Below are positions 33,673-42,663 of a stretch of 64,000 nt of DNA, piece by piece. The DNA lies in assembly GCA_035968315.1 (NCBI GenBank), contig JAVYIN010000003.1, positions 124,001 to 188,000 of the forward strand, written 5' to 3'. The notes under the pieces were generated by a model, which had not been told where the DNA came from, ran no database searches, and saw only the letters and a program-made list of their open reading frames with translations. Each line of letters opens with the position of its first letter. Position 1 is the first letter of the stretch. The position numbers and the translations under genes are program-made. The stretch comes from Nitrospira sp. (GTDB lineage: Bacteria > Nitrospirota > Nitrospiria > Nitrospirales > Nitrospiraceae).

Positions 33673-34449
33673 TTAGAGCATCCCTTCGATCGGGCTGCTG
33701 GCCGTTGCATAGAGCTTGCGCGGGATGCGGCCCGCCTTGTAGGCCAACCGTCCGGCATCCACCGCATACTTCATGGCCTCGGCCATCATAATCGGATCCT
33801 GCGCGCCGGCAATCGCCGTGTTCATCAAGACAGCATCAGCCCCATATTCCATCGCCAGCGCGGCATCCGACGCCGTCCCGACTCCGGCATCGACGATGAT
33901 CGGCACCTTCACCGTTTCCATGATGATCTTGAGATTGTACGGATTGCGGATCCCCAAACCGGACCCGATGGGGGCTGCCAGAGGCATGACGGCCGGGCAA
34001 CCGATATCGACCAGCTTCTTGGCGACAATCGGATCGTCGTTCGTGTAGGGCAACACGATGAACCCTTCCTTGATCAGGATCTTGGCCGCTTCGATCAACC
34101 CGGCCGTATCCGGGAACAGAGTCCGTTCGTCGCCCAGGACTTCCAGCTTGACCAGGTCCGACACCCCGGCGGCCCTGGCCAGTCGCGCGTAGCGCACGGC
34201 GTCTTCCACCGTATAGCAGCCGGCCGTGTTCGGCAGAATCGTGTACTTCTTGGGATCGATGTAGTCGAGGAGATTCTCTTTGGACCGGTCCGTGATGTTC
34301 ACCCGCCGCACCGCGACGGTGACCACATCCGCTCCGGAGGCCTCGATGGCCTTCTTGGTCTCCTCAAAATCTTTGTATTTGCCCGTCCCGACCCAGAGAC
34401 GCGAGCGAAACTCGTGGCCGGCAATCGTCAATCTATCGTTCGTCGCCAT
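33673..34449 (-). CDS. thiG: Thiazole synthase
   Basis: 258 residues from the ATG at 34447-34449, with GAGGAG 8 bp upstream. A TTG 18 bp earlier is less likely. It forms the thiazole phosphate ring with ThiS thiocarboxylate. Motifs: [37 protein letters not shown] with the Schiff-base Lys, [17 protein letters not shown] and [21 protein letters not shown] (given in part). It follows thiS by 18 bp. Confidence 0.95.
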   Translation of the reverse strand: MATNDRLTIAGHEFRSRLWVGTGKYKDFEETKKAIEASGADVVTVAVRRVNITDRSKENLLDYIDPKKYTILPNTAGCYTVEDAVRYARLARAAGVSDLVKLEVLGDERTLFPDTAGLIEAAKILIKEGFIVLPYTNDDPIVAKKLVDIGCPAVMPLAAPIGSGLGIRNPYNLKIIMETVKVPIIVDAGVGTASDAALAMEYGADAVLMNTAIAGAQDPIMMAEAMKYAVDAGRLAYKAGRIPRKLYATASSPIEGML

Positions 34450-34467
34450 TGATGCACTCCTCTTCAA

Positions 34468-34683
34468 TCAGCAGCCGCCGCCGATGAAACTCAGAATCTC
34501 CACCCGGTCGCCATCCTTCAAGCTGCGATGGCCGAAGTCCTTCCGGTCGAGAATTTCGAGATTCAATTCCACCGCAACGCGCTCATTCTTGATGGCGAGT
34601 TCCTGCAGCAGATCCGCGATCGTGCCGCCGGCCCGCCACCCGCGCGCTTCGCCATTCACGTGAATCTGTATTCCGTTCGACAT
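34468..34683 (-). CDS. thiS: Sulfur carrier protein ThiS
   Basis: 71 residues with the ubiquitin-like beta-grasp pattern (IQIHVNGEARG, ADLLQELAIKNERVAVELN, DRVEILSFIGGG). ThiS is adenylated and thiocarboxylated at a C-terminal Gly-Gly. Here the protein ends Gly-Gly-Gly-Cys, so one residue follows the glycines. Either the Cys is removed or this lineage uses a variant end. thiG is next in the operon. Confidence 0.88.
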   Translation of the reverse strand: MSNGIQIHVNGEARGWRAGGTIADLLQELAIKNERVAVELNLEILDRKDFGHRSLKDGDRVEILSFIGGGC

Positions 34684-34792
34684 CGTCCGTCATCCTATGA
34701 AACCGGAATTCGCCTTGTCAACAAAGCCCCCTTGTCTCCGGAGGGCCCGGCGTCGCACAATATCACGCAACCCAGAACCGGAGTCATGACTC

Positions 34793-35263
34793 TTGCACAC
34801 GCGGAACCAACAATTGGCGCAACTCTTCCAAGCGATGGCCACGCGCTTAGCGGCGCAACGGGCCAACCCCTATCGCGTACGGGCCTATCGCCAGGCGGCG
34901 GAATCCATTCTGGCCCTCGAAGAAGAGATCGGCGCGGTGGCCCAGCGCAACGCGCTGGAAGACATCGAAGGGATCGGCAAAGATCTGGCTGGGAAAATCA
35001 GGGAATTTCTGGAGACGGGAAAAATCCGCGCCTACGAAGAACTGATCACGCCGCTCCCGCCTGACGTGAAAAGCTGGGCGCAGCTGCCGGGATTATCCGA
35101 CCCGCTGGTGAGCTATCTCTACCTCCGGCTGGGAATCCGGACCCTCACGGACCTGGAGCAGCTCGTCCAATCCCATCTCCTGCGAACCATCCCGGGCTTC
35201 ACAGGATCGGAAGAGGTGCTGCTCCAGGCCATTCGGCAACAGCGCAAGCCCCTTCCGGGCTAG
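34793..35263 (+). CDS. Helix-hairpin-helix protein resembling the N-terminus of PolX
   Basis: 156 residues. The chosen start is a TTG at 34793 with GGAG 9 bp upstream; the first ATG is at 34835. LAQLFQAMATRLAAQRANPYRVRAYRQAA (quoted in part: ANPYRVRAYRQAAESI) and LEDIEGIGKDLAGKIREFL match the 8-kDa/HhH region of DNA polymerase beta-like PolX. No polymerase palm or PHP domain follows. It is a stand-alone DNA-binding module with unknown partner. The end overlaps the ctpA stop on the other strand by 4 bp. Confidence 0.7.
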   Translation: MHTRNQQLAQLFQAMATRLAAQRANPYRVRAYRQAAESILALEEEIGAVAQRNALEDIEGIGKDLAGKIREFLETGKIRAYEELITPLPPDVKSWAQLPGLSDPLVSYLYLRLGIRTLTDLEQLVQSHLLRTIPGFTGSEEVLLQAIRQQRKPLPG

Positions 35264-36621
35264 GACACTTTCATCTCTTTAAAGATCTTCCAGCTCTTGA
35301 GCAATTCCACGGCTTTTTGGAGCTGCACATCCTGCTCAAGCGAGGGATCGCCCGCGCTATCGAGCGGCGGCGCTTGCGGTGCCGGTCCACCCTTGCCCCC
35401 TGCCTCCTCCGGGGTCTTGCCATTGGAATGAGGCAGCGCCTCTTTCTCTTTTCCGACCAGCGGCTTCACCGCCTTGGTATCCGGCTCTTTCTCGGCCGGC
35501 TTCCCGTCTTTCGCAGTGGACGGCGCAGGCAGCTTCACCACGATATCCGGCGTGATGCCGGTAGACTGAATCGACCGGCCCTTTGGCGTGTAATACTTCG
35601 CCGTCGTCAATCGGAGGCCTGACCCATCGCCCAAGGGCAGAATGGTCTGCACAGAGCCCTTTCCAAAGGACGTCGTCCCGACAATCACGGCTCGGCCATA
35701 GTCTTGCAGCGCACCGGCCACGATTTCAGACGCGCTGGCCGACCCTTCATTTACCATCACGATGACCGGCAACTCTTCCAGCTGATCCTTGGATTTCGCG
35801 AACCATTCGTCCTTCTTCCCTTCCCGGCTCTTGGTAAACACCACGAGCTTGCCGTTCGGGAGAAATTGCTCCGACACATCGACCGCCGCCGTCAGCAAAC
35901 CGCCGGGGTTGTTGCGCAAATCCAAAATCGCCCCCTGCACTTTCTGCTCGCGGAATTGCTTGATCGCTTTGGCCAAGTCCCGGCCCGTCGCTTCCTGGAA
36001 TTGCGTGAGGCGCACGTAGCCAAGATTGTCGATGACTTTCGACTTCACGCTCTCGATCTTGATGGTATCGCGCACCAGCGTAAACACGAGCGGATCGGGA
36101 GTCCCCTCGCGTTGAATCGTGAGATTCACCTTCGTCCCTTTGGGACCCCGCATCTTCGCCACGGCATCCATCAGCGTGAGGTCCTTGGTCGTGTCGTCAT
36201 TCACTTTCACGATGAAGTCGCCGGCCTTGATGCCTGCGCGCTGCGCCGGCGTGCCTTCGATCGGCGCAATGACCGCCAGCCGGCTGTCCTTCACGCCGAT
36301 CTGGATCCCCACGCCGCCGAACTCCCCCTTCGTCTCCACCTGCATTTCCTTATACATCTCGGGGGTCATGTAGGCGGAATGCGGATCGAGCGTAGCCAGC
36401 ATGCCCCGGATCGCGCCCTGCACGAGTTCCTTGGTTTTCGTCTCATCGACATAATGCCGTTGCACCTGATTCAGCACTTCCGAAAAGGTCTTGAGCTCCT
36501 CATAGGTCTCGCTCGCGTGGCCGGTCCGCTCCCAGCCCTTGCCGATGAGCACCCCGCACAGGAGGGCCAGCACGATCATCGGCCCGATCACCCAAGACTT
36601 TCGCCGCGGCTGCTGTTCCAT
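35260..36621 (-). CDS. ctpA: C-terminal processing peptidase, S41 family
   Basis: 453 residues. An N-terminal anchor (VIGPMIVLALLCGVLIG) is followed by the DPHSAYMTPEMYKEM motif and a PDZ domain (about residues 95-180, GVGIQIGVKD to FIVKVNDD). The protease core has LDLRNNPGGLL, NEGSASASEIVAGAL with the catalytic Ser, and SFGKGSVQ with the Lys. The tail (about 380-450) is Pro/Lys/Gly-rich. It is periplasmic and often controls peptidoglycan hydrolases. It lies 76 bp after the envC-like gene, in the ftsEX cluster. Confidence 0.93.
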   Translation of the reverse strand: MEQQPRRKSWVIGPMIVLALLCGVLIGKGWERTGHASETYEELKTFSEVLNQVQRHYVDETKTKELVQGAIRGMLATLDPHSAYMTPEMYKEMQVETKGEFGGVGIQIGVKDSRLAVIAPIEGTPAQRAGIKAGDFIVKVNDDTTKDLTLMDAVAKMRGPKGTKVNLTIQREGTPDPLVFTLVRDTIKIESVKSKVIDNLGYVRLTQFQEATGRDLAKAIKQFREQKVQGAILDLRNNPGGLLTAAVDVSEQFLPNGKLVVFTKSREGKKDEWFAKSKDQLEELPVIVMVNEGSASASEIVAGALQDYGRAVIVGTTSFGKGSVQTILPLGDGSGLRLTTAKYYTPKGRSIQSTGITPDIVVKLPAPSTAKDGKPAEKEPDTKAVKPLVGKEKEALPHSNGKTPEEAGGKGGPAPQAPPLDSAGDPSLEQDVQLQKAVELLKSWKIFKEMKVS

Positions 36622-36697
36622 AGTACGTCTATCCTTTCCTTCCGAATTCCGAACCGTCTTCCCTCAGATGCGCACGAATCAATACTCCGGCCTATCG

Positions 36698-37885
36698 TTA
36701 TCGCCGGGCCAGCCACTGGAGCGGATCGACCGCTTCCGTCCCTTCTCGCAACTCAAAGTATAGAGTATTTTCGCCGATCATGCCCGTATCTCCGGTTTCT
36801 CCGATCGGATGCCCTTGGGCCACCTGCTCCCCGACTTTGGCCAAAATCTTCGCCGCGTGGGCATAGAGCGAGAACAACCCATTCGTATGATCTACGATTA
36901 TAACCAGTCCATAGCCTTTCAACCAGTCCGCATAGACCACGGTGCCCGGCATCACCGAATGGATGAAACTGCCCTCGGTGGTCCGGATTTCAATCCCTTT
37001 CCGCTGCACATAGGTATTAAAGGTCGGATGCTTCTGCCGGCCGAAAAACGACACCACCTGCCCATCGGCCGGCCAAGGCAAGGCCCCTTTCGTTCCGCGC
37101 GGGACCATCGGCGCCGTCGGCGGACGCATCGCGAGCGCCCGGCGCCTGGTCTCCAACTCGTGCAACAGGCTGTCCACCCTGGCCGCAGACCGTTCCAATT
37201 CTTCCGCGGCACGGCTGAAGGATTCCTTTTCCTGGGTGATCTTCGTGAGATAAACCTTCTTTTCCTTCTGCAGCCCCCGGATATCGGCCAGCTTCTTCTC
37301 GGTGCTTTCCTTGTAGATCATCATGCCCGCTCTGGCCTCGGCCCGTTGCCGCTCGATCTGCTCCATGCTGGCCACATCGGCGCGAAAGCTTCCGAGCAGC
37401 TCAAAGTCTTTCTGCGAAACGGCCGAGAGATACTGCATCCGGCGCTGCACATCGCCGTAGGAGTCCGAAGCCAGCAGCGTTTTGAGATACCCCCCGCGGC
37501 CTTCCATATATTGCACCCGCAATCGTGCCAGGATGGCATCGCGGCGCTCCTGAATCCCGCCCCGCATGATCCTGAGCTGCTCGGTAATGGTCTCGATCTC
37601 GCGGTCTTTCTTCCGAAGCTTTTTATTGATCTCCTGATGCTCCTGCCGGGTGCGCACCAACCGTTCGTCGAGCGATTGGATCCCCTGGAGCACGGACTCG
37701 CGTTTTTTCTCGGCCTCTTCGGCTCGCTTCCGCTTTTCCTCGATCTTGTCCTTCAGCTGCTCCAGCGTCTTCCGTTCGCGCTCGATCTTTTCCGCAATGG
37801 GATCGCTTGCGGCCAACGCCGGAGAAATCACCGATCCCCAGAGAACGAACCCGCAAGCAATGATTGGAAGCAGCCGACGAATCAT
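36698..37885 (-). CDS. envC: EnvC-like murein hydrolase activator (degenerate M23 domain)
   Basis: 395 residues. Signal peptide (CGFVLWGSVISPALA), a long coiled coil (about residues 28-260), and a C-terminal LytM fold (about 275-393). The zinc ligands are lost: KGIEIR replaces the HxGxD type and LYFELREG the HxH. This is the EnvC state, which activates amidases rather than cutting. It overlaps ftsX by 4 bp, matching the known FtsEX-EnvC complex across the inner membrane. Confidence 0.9.
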   Translation of the reverse strand: MIRRLLPIIACGFVLWGSVISPALAASDPIAEKIERERKTLEQLKDKIEEKRKRAEEAEKKRESVLQGIQSLDERLVRTRQEHQEINKKLRKKDREIETITEQLRIMRGGIQERRDAILARLRVQYMEGRGGYLKTLLASDSYGDVQRRMQYLSAVSQKDFELLGSFRADVASMEQIERQRAEARAGMMIYKESTEKKLADIRGLQKEKKVYLTKITQEKESFSRAAEELERSAARVDSLLHELETRRRALAMRPPTAPMVPRGTKGALPWPADGQVVSFFGRQKHPTFNTYVQRKGIEIRTTEGSFIHSVMPGTVVYADWLKGYGLVIIVDHTNGLFSLYAHAAKILAKVGEQVAQGHPIGETGDTGMIGENTLYFELREGTEAVDPLQWLARR

Positions 37886-38781
37886 GTCCGTCCATCTCCG
37901 AATCGTCGAAGCGACACAAAACTCCCCGCGATCCCCAGCACGATTCCCACCAGGATGAGCGCCAGGCAGACCGACGCCGGGAAGAACGCAATCAGGGTTT
38001 CGATCCCACGCAATGGCCCGGTGGTCGAGATCTGTTGGCGAAACAGCTCGAACCCGCCCTTGAGAATGGCCAGGGACAACGCGCTGCCGCAGGCCCCCAA
38101 GACCGCGCCCTCCAACAGGTAGGGAATCCGGATGAACGACCGGGTCGCCCCGATTAAGCGCAAGATTTCAATCTCCTCCCGGCGGGAAACCAACGTGAGC
38201 CGGATGGTATTGCCGATGATCGTCACCGCCGCCGCGGAAAGAATCACGCCCACGCCGATCGCGATCAGTTCGATATAGTGGATCAATCCGGCCAAGGCAT
38301 CGATCCATTCTTGATTATAGTCGACCTTCGCCACCCCCGGCATGGTCCGGACTCGTTCTGTCCAGCGCTTGACCGCATCGGGAGCGCGATACTGCGCGGC
38401 CAGCGTCACGACAAACGACGCCGGAAGCGGATTTTCGCCCAGTCCTTCGAGCAAGTGGGAGTCGGCGGGAAACTGGGCTCGAAACTCGCTCAGCGCCTGC
38501 TCCTTTGAAATAAACAGAGTCCCCGCCACCATCCGGTCGGCCTTGAGCCGGCCTTCCAGCTCGCTCGCCCCCTCGCGCGTCAGCCGTTCGTCCAGATACA
38601 CCATGATCTTGATATCGTCTTGCAGCCAGCCGGCGGCGCTCCGAAGATTGACGTACAGAAGAAGGAAAATTCCGACGCAGGCCAGCGTAAAGGCGGTGGT
38701 CAGGATCGCCACCACCGTCGTGGTCCGATTGATCCGCATATTCGCCCAGGCTTCACGGAACAGGTACGACAAGGACCTCAT
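37882..38781 (-). CDS. ftsX: Cell-division ABC transporter-like permease FtsX
   Basis: 299 residues. The N-terminal cytoplasmic segment, a first membrane helix (VVAILTTAFTLACVGIFLLL), a periplasmic domain (about residues 50-170, IKIMVYLDERLT), then three more helices near 175-290 with the conserved SRREEIEILRLIGATRSFI. It transmits FtsE ATPase cycles to the periplasmic activator. It overlaps ftsE and envC by 4 bp each. Confidence 0.94.
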   Translation of the reverse strand: MRSLSYLFREAWANMRINRTTTVVAILTTAFTLACVGIFLLLYVNLRSAAGWLQDDIKIMVYLDERLTREGASELEGRLKADRMVAGTLFISKEQALSEFRAQFPADSHLLEGLGENPLPASFVVTLAAQYRAPDAVKRWTERVRTMPGVAKVDYNQEWIDALAGLIHYIELIAIGVGVILSAAAVTIIGNTIRLTLVSRREEIEILRLIGATRSFIRIPYLLEGAVLGACGSALSLAILKGGFELFRQQISTTGPLRGIETLIAFFPASVCLALILVGIVLGIAGSFVSLRRFGDGRT

Positions 38782-39452
38782 ACACCCACCCGCTGCTCGG
38801 ATGCCGGGACCATCACCCCCTGCTGAAGCGTAATCACCCGCCGATTGACCAGCGCCATGACGTGCGGATCGTGGGTTGAGACAATGACCGTCGTCCCCCG
38901 CGCATTAATCAGCTTGAACAGTTCGACGATTTCCCCGGTCAATTGCGGATCGAGATTCCCGGTCGGCTCGTCCGCCAACAACACGATGGGGCCATTGACA
39001 ATCGCCCTGGCAATGCACACCCGCTGCTGTTCACCGGCCGACAGACTGGTCGGCCATTGGTCCTTTTTATGCTCCACACCGACGGCCCGCAACGCCTCCG
39101 CGACTTTTCGTCGAATATCGACGGACGGCACACCCTGGACGATCAGCGGCAACGCGACATTGTCAAAGACAGATTTCTTCGGCAGCAGACGGAAGTCTTG
39201 AAACACCGATCCGACTTTTCTCCGCAGGTAGGGCACTTCGGACCGTGTGAGCTTGGTGACGTTTTTCCCTTGAACAAAAATCTGGCCGTCATCCGGCTGC
39301 TCGGCCCCGATCAGCATCCGCAGCAGCGTGGATTTCCCCGCGCCGCTCGGCCCCATCAAGAGCACGAATTCGCCTTTCTCGACTTCGAAGGTCACATCCG
39401 AAAGCGCCGGCCGGCGCTCGTAGGACTTCGACACATGGATGAGCTGAATCAT
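38778..39452 (-). CDS. ftsE: Cell-division ATP-binding protein FtsE
   Basis: About 224 residues from the ATG at 39450-39452 (MIQLIHVSKSY). A Met three codons upstream is possible. ABC ATPase: GPSGAGKSTLLRML, VFQDFRLLPKKSVFDNV, LSAGEQQRVCIARAI and VLLADEPTGNLDPQ. The signature LSAGEQ rather than LSGGQ is usual for FtsE. It is first gene of ftsE-ftsX-envC-ctpA. Confidence 0.94.
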   Translation of the reverse strand: MIQLIHVSKSYERRPALSDVTFEVEKGEFVLLMGPSGAGKSTLLRMLIGAEQPDDGQIFVQGKNVTKLTRSEVPYLRRKVGSVFQDFRLLPKKSVFDNVALPLIVQGVPSVDIRRKVAEALRAVGVEHKKDQWPTSLSAGEQQRVCIARAIVNGPIVLLADEPTGNLDPQLTGEIVELFKLINARGTTVIVSTHDPHVMALVNRRVITLQQGVMVPASEQRVGV

Positions 39453-39483
39453 GGCGTCCATATAATTGCTCTACCGGCGCCCC

Positions 39484-39885
39484 CTACCGCGATGCCTGAT
39501 CGGACGCATCGAACGCATTCTCAATGTGTTCGACCTGAAACGGCGCATCCGCCTCCCCTTGGACCAACACCACGTCAAATCGGCACGCTCGATCCATCAG
39601 ATGACGCTGGGCAAGATACTGCGAAGCCAGGCGAATCAGTTTCGCTTGCTTGCGGCGATCCACGGCCAGCAAGGCCCCGCCGAATGCACCCATCGTCCGC
39701 GCCTTTACTTCGACAAAAACCAGCACCCCCGCCTCCTCCGCCACCAAATCCAGCTCCCCCAACGACGTCCGCAGATTCCGTTCGAGAATTCGGTACCCTT
39801 TTTGGCGCAAAAACGCCTCCGCGCGGGCTTCGCTGGCCTGGCCGAATTGATGGCGCGGATCGCCGGTCGTCATTGCTGTTCCCAT
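39484..39885 (-). CDS. yraN: YraN/UPF0102 endonuclease-like protein
   Basis: 133 residues, directly abutting the rnhB stop. HQFGQASEARAEAFLRQKGYRIL is abbreviated here to its core AEAFLRQKGYRILERN, followed by GELDLVAEEAGVLVFVEVKAR, a Holliday-junction-resolvase/PD-(D/E)XK-like pattern (E, D, ExK). The function of the family is not settled. It is the last gene of the ffh-rpsP-rplS operon, its usual location. Confidence 0.88.
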   Translation of the reverse strand: MGTAMTTGDPRHQFGQASEARAEAFLRQKGYRILERNLRTSLGELDLVAEEAGVLVFVEVKARTMGAFGGALLAVDRRKQAKLIRLASQYLAQRHLMDRACRFDVVLVQGEADAPFQVEHIENAFDASDQASR

Positions 39886-40545
39886 TTATTGAAACACCTC
39901 CATGGCAGGCTCATGGGACCCAACCCCTATCCGCTGTCTCGCATCAACCACCGGCGCAAAGGTCTGCCGGTGGATAGGACAGGGGCCATACCGGGCCAGA
40001 CACGCCAGATGCTCCTCTGTCCCATATCCTTTATGGGACAGAAAATTGTAGTGCGGATAGGTTTGGTGATACTCCGCCATCAGGCGGTCCCGCGTCACTT
40101 TCGCCACGATGGACGCTGCCGCAATCGACAGAGACAGGGCATCGCCTTTGATAATGGGCCGAACAGGCAGAGGCAGGTGCGGCAGCGACACCGCGTCGAT
40201 CAAGACGAAGTCAGGAGCAGGATGGAGCGCCGCAACGGCGCGGCCCATGGCCAGCCTGGTCGCTTCGAGAATATTCATCTGATCGATTTCTTGGGGTGAG
40301 GCAGCCCCCACACCCACGCCCACGGCCCGCTCAAGGATGGCGGTATAGAGACGCTCCCGCTCGCCGGCGGAGAGCTGTTTGGAATCATCGATGCCGGCAA
40401 GGCGGCAACGAACGGGCAGGATTACAGCGGCGGCAACGACCGGCCCGGCCAATGGGCCCCGTCCGGCCTCATCCACGCCGGCGATGCGACGATAGCCGCA
40501 TCGCCGGGCTTCTTGCTCAAACTCCTCGGTGGGTCCCACCGGCAT
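39886..40545 (-). CDS. rnhB: Ribonuclease HII
   Basis: 219 residues. Removes ribonucleotides and RNA primers from DNA. Catalytic motifs: RIAGVDEAGRGPLAGPVVAAA with the Asp-Glu pair, DSKQLSAGERERLY, VLIDAVSLP and IVAKVTRDRLMAEYH. The C-terminal HKGYGTEEH and HRQTFAPV are typical. It lies 67 bp after rplS and abuts yraN. Confidence 0.95.
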   Translation of the reverse strand: MPVGPTEEFEQEARRCGYRRIAGVDEAGRGPLAGPVVAAAVILPVRCRLAGIDDSKQLSAGERERLYTAILERAVGVGVGAASPQEIDQMNILEATRLAMGRAVAALHPAPDFVLIDAVSLPHLPLPVRPIIKGDALSLSIAAASIVAKVTRDRLMAEYHQTYPHYNFLSHKGYGTEEHLACLARYGPCPIHRQTFAPVVDARQRIGVGSHEPAMEVFQ

Positions 40546-40612
40546 GCCCTCCGATTAGTGCGACCGGCTCAGAGGTCTTGCATATGCGCGCGCCGTCAGA
40601 CCGCAGAGAAAC

Positions 40613-41002
40613 CTAGGCCTCGACCGCTTCCGTCTTTGCCGCCGCCTTCCCCGCGCCGACAAATTCACGCTCTTCGAGCTTGGCGAACTTGCCCTTCTTG
40701 GCACGAAGATAATAGAGCTTGGCACGGCGGACACGCCCTTGCCGAACCACATCAACCTTCGTCACGATCGGTGAGTGCACCGGGAACATACGCTCGACGC
40801 CGACACCATACGACACCTTGCGCACCGTGAACATTTCCGTATTCAAGGCCCCTTTGCGGGCGATGACCGCCCCTTCGTAGACCTGGATGCGCTCTTTTTC
40901 GCCTTCCACGACTTTTACGTGGACACGAACGGTATCCCCGATTTCAAACTTGGGCATCACCTTCTTCGTCAATGACTGCTGAATGCGCTCTAACCGATTC
41001 AT
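40613..41002 (-). CDS. rplS: 50S ribosomal protein L19
   Basis: 129 residues from the ATG at 41000-41002, 4 bp after trm[22 protein letters not shown], then [11 protein letters not shown] and [15 protein letters not shown] and YYLRAKKGK, all standard L19. The last about 15 residues are Ala/Lys/Glu-rich. It is part of the rpsP-rimM-trmD-rplS order conserved in most bacteria. Confidence 0.96.
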   Translation of the reverse strand: MNRLERIQQSLTKKVMPKFEIGDTVRVHVKVVEGEKERIQVYEGAVIARKGALNTEMFTVRKVSYGVGVERMFPVHSPIVTKVDVVRQGRVRRAKLYYLRAKKGKFAKLEEREFVGAGKAAAKTEAVEA

Positions 41003-41006
41003 GCTT

Positions 41007-41792
41007 CTACCCCTCCTCCCCACATCGAACGGGCGTCGTCGAAACACCCTCGCTAATAATCTCGTTCAATAACCGTTGATCCTCACTGCTCAGGCTTCGA
41101 TCCCGAATGAGATCCGGACGCCAGACAGAAGTCCGGCGCAACGCCTGTTTCCGCCGCCAAAGGCGAATAGCTTCATGGTGGCCGGAGAGCAGCACCTCGG
41201 GGACACGCAGGCCCCGCACCTCCGCCGGTCTGGTGTAATGCGGATACTCCAGCAGCGCATCGGAGAAGGATTCCTCCACCGCCGATTCGGGATCCCCCAG
41301 CACACCGGGCACCAATCGTGTTGCGGCATCGATCAACACCAATGCCGGCAACTCACCGCCTGTCAAGACATAATCGCCGACCGACACTTCTTCCGGCTGC
41401 AGCGCTTCGCGCACGCGCTCATCCACCCCTTCATAATGCCCGCAGAGAATGACGATCCGGCGCTGCTCGGCCGCCAGCCCGCGCGCCTGATCCTGCGTGA
41501 AGGGCCGGCCTTGCGGCGACGGAAACACGAGCCGGATCTCCTCGCCGTCCGCCCGGGCCTGCTCACGCAGCGCATCGACGGCCCGCAGAATCGGCTCCGC
41601 TTTCATGACCATGCCGGCGCCACCGCCATAGGGCACATCGTCGGCCACTTTGTGCCGGTCCAGCGTATAGTCGCGAAGGTTGTGCACCTGGACGGTCAGC
41701 AGCCCCTTCTCCTGCGCCCGCTTGAGCATGCTGTGCCCCACCGCTTGCACGATCATCTCGGGGAACAGCGTGAGCACATCGACCCGCAACAT
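41007..41792 (-). CDS. trmD: tRNA (guanine-N1)-methyltransferase
   Basis: 261 residues. SPOUT-fold enzyme methylating G37. Motifs: [34 protein letters not shown] (quoted in part: [13 protein letters not shown]), [27 protein letters not shown] with the trefoil knot, and [10 protein letters not shown]. It follows rimM by 1 bp. Confidence 0.96.
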   Translation of the reverse strand: MLRVDVLTLFPEMIVQAVGHSMLKRAQEKGLLTVQVHNLRDYTLDRHKVADDVPYGGGAGMVMKAEPILRAVDALREQARADGEEIRLVFPSPQGRPFTQDQARGLAAEQRRIVILCGHYEGVDERVREALQPEEVSVGDYVLTGGELPALVLIDAATRLVPGVLGDPESAVEESFSDALLEYPHYTRPAEVRGLRVPEVLLSGHHEAIRLWRRKQALRRTSVWRPDLIRDRSLSSEDQRLLNEIISEGVSTTPVRCGEEG

Positions 41793-41793
41793 G

Positions 41794-42312
41794 TCAGGCT
41801 CCCAATCCTTCGACCATCCGCACCGTCATCACACCCTGCTCGAGATCGACCCCTACGATCAAATCCTTGGCCGCAGGAATCAACGTCTCCCTCGTCCCAT
41901 CATGCACAACAAAGACATGATTGCCCGGCAATTCCCAGATATCGTCGAGCCGTCCGAGTCCGTGCCCCTGCTCGTCCTGCACGTGAAGGCCGATCAGATC
42001 GCACTCATAATATTGCCCATCGGGCAACGCCGGCGCCGTACCGCGCGGGATCTGAATCAACCCTCCGCGCCACATCGCGGCATCTTCAGGAGTCGTCAGT
42101 CCGTCCAGTCCGACGATGAACCCCGTTCCCGTGCGACGCACATGGGTCACGCGGGTGTCCCAGATCTTTCCGCTGGTGGCGAGCACGCTCACCTGGCCCA
42201 GCGTCTCAATGCGACGGGGAACATCACTGAGCGAACGAACCTTCACCTCACCCTTCACTCCAAAAGGCCGCTCAATCCGCCCGACTGTCACCGTCTCGGC
42301 CTGTCCGACCAT
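41794..42312 (-). CDS. rimM: Ribosome maturation factor RimM
   Basis: 172 residues. The N-terminal barrel opens VTVGRIERPFGVKGEVKV. The C-terminal PRC-barrel has YYECDLIGLHVQD, GRLDDIWELPGNHVFVV and ETLIPAAKDLIVGVDLE. It helps 16S rRNA 3'-domain maturation through S19. It lies 8 bp after rpsP. Confidence 0.94.
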   Translation of the reverse strand: MVGQAETVTVGRIERPFGVKGEVKVRSLSDVPRRIETLGQVSVLATSGKIWDTRVTHVRRTGTGFIVGLDGLTTPEDAAMWRGGLIQIPRGTAPALPDGQYYECDLIGLHVQDEQGHGLGRLDDIWELPGNHVFVVHDGTRETLIPAAKDLIVGVDLEQGVMTVRMVEGLGA

Positions 42313-42320
42313 GGGACGTC

Positions 42321-42602
42321 CTAGACCTTCTTCTTGGCGGCCTTCTCGGCTTCAAACTGCTTCCACACACCGGCACGCCGCAACAACGTGCGCACCGTGA
42401 CGGAAGGCTGGGCGCCCTGATGCAACCAGGTAAGCACGCGCTCCTGCTTCAACTCAGGAAGCCCTTGTTCCTTGAGCGGATCGAAGATCCCCAGAATTTC
42501 CAAAAACCGTCCATCACGGGCTTTGCGGGAATCCGCCGCCACCAGCCGATACATCGGCCGCTTATGTCTGCCTGTCCGAGCGAGTCTGAGATGAACTGCC
42601 AC
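42321..42602 (-). CDS. rpsP: 30S ribosomal protein S16
   Basis: 93 residues. The GTG start has AAGGAGG at 6 bp. VHLRLARTGRHKRPMYRLV and FLEILGIFDPLK are hallmarks. A Lys-rich tail (EAEKAAKKKV) is ordinary. It follows ffh by about 60 bp. Confidence 0.96.
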   Translation of the reverse strand: MAVHLRLARTGRHKRPMYRLVAADSRKARDGRFLEILGIFDPLKEQGLPELKQERVLTWLHQGAQPSVTVRTLLRRAGVWKQFEAEKAAKKKV

Positions 42603-42663
42603 AGCTACCCTCCTTTAAGAAAACCCGTTAACTGCCTTGACACTCTTCGATCGCCGCCGATGC

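Noticed and set aside
36698-37885. Active M23 peptidase
   Set aside because: Both zinc-binding motifs are replaced (KGIEI and YFEL), so an EnvC-type activator fits better.
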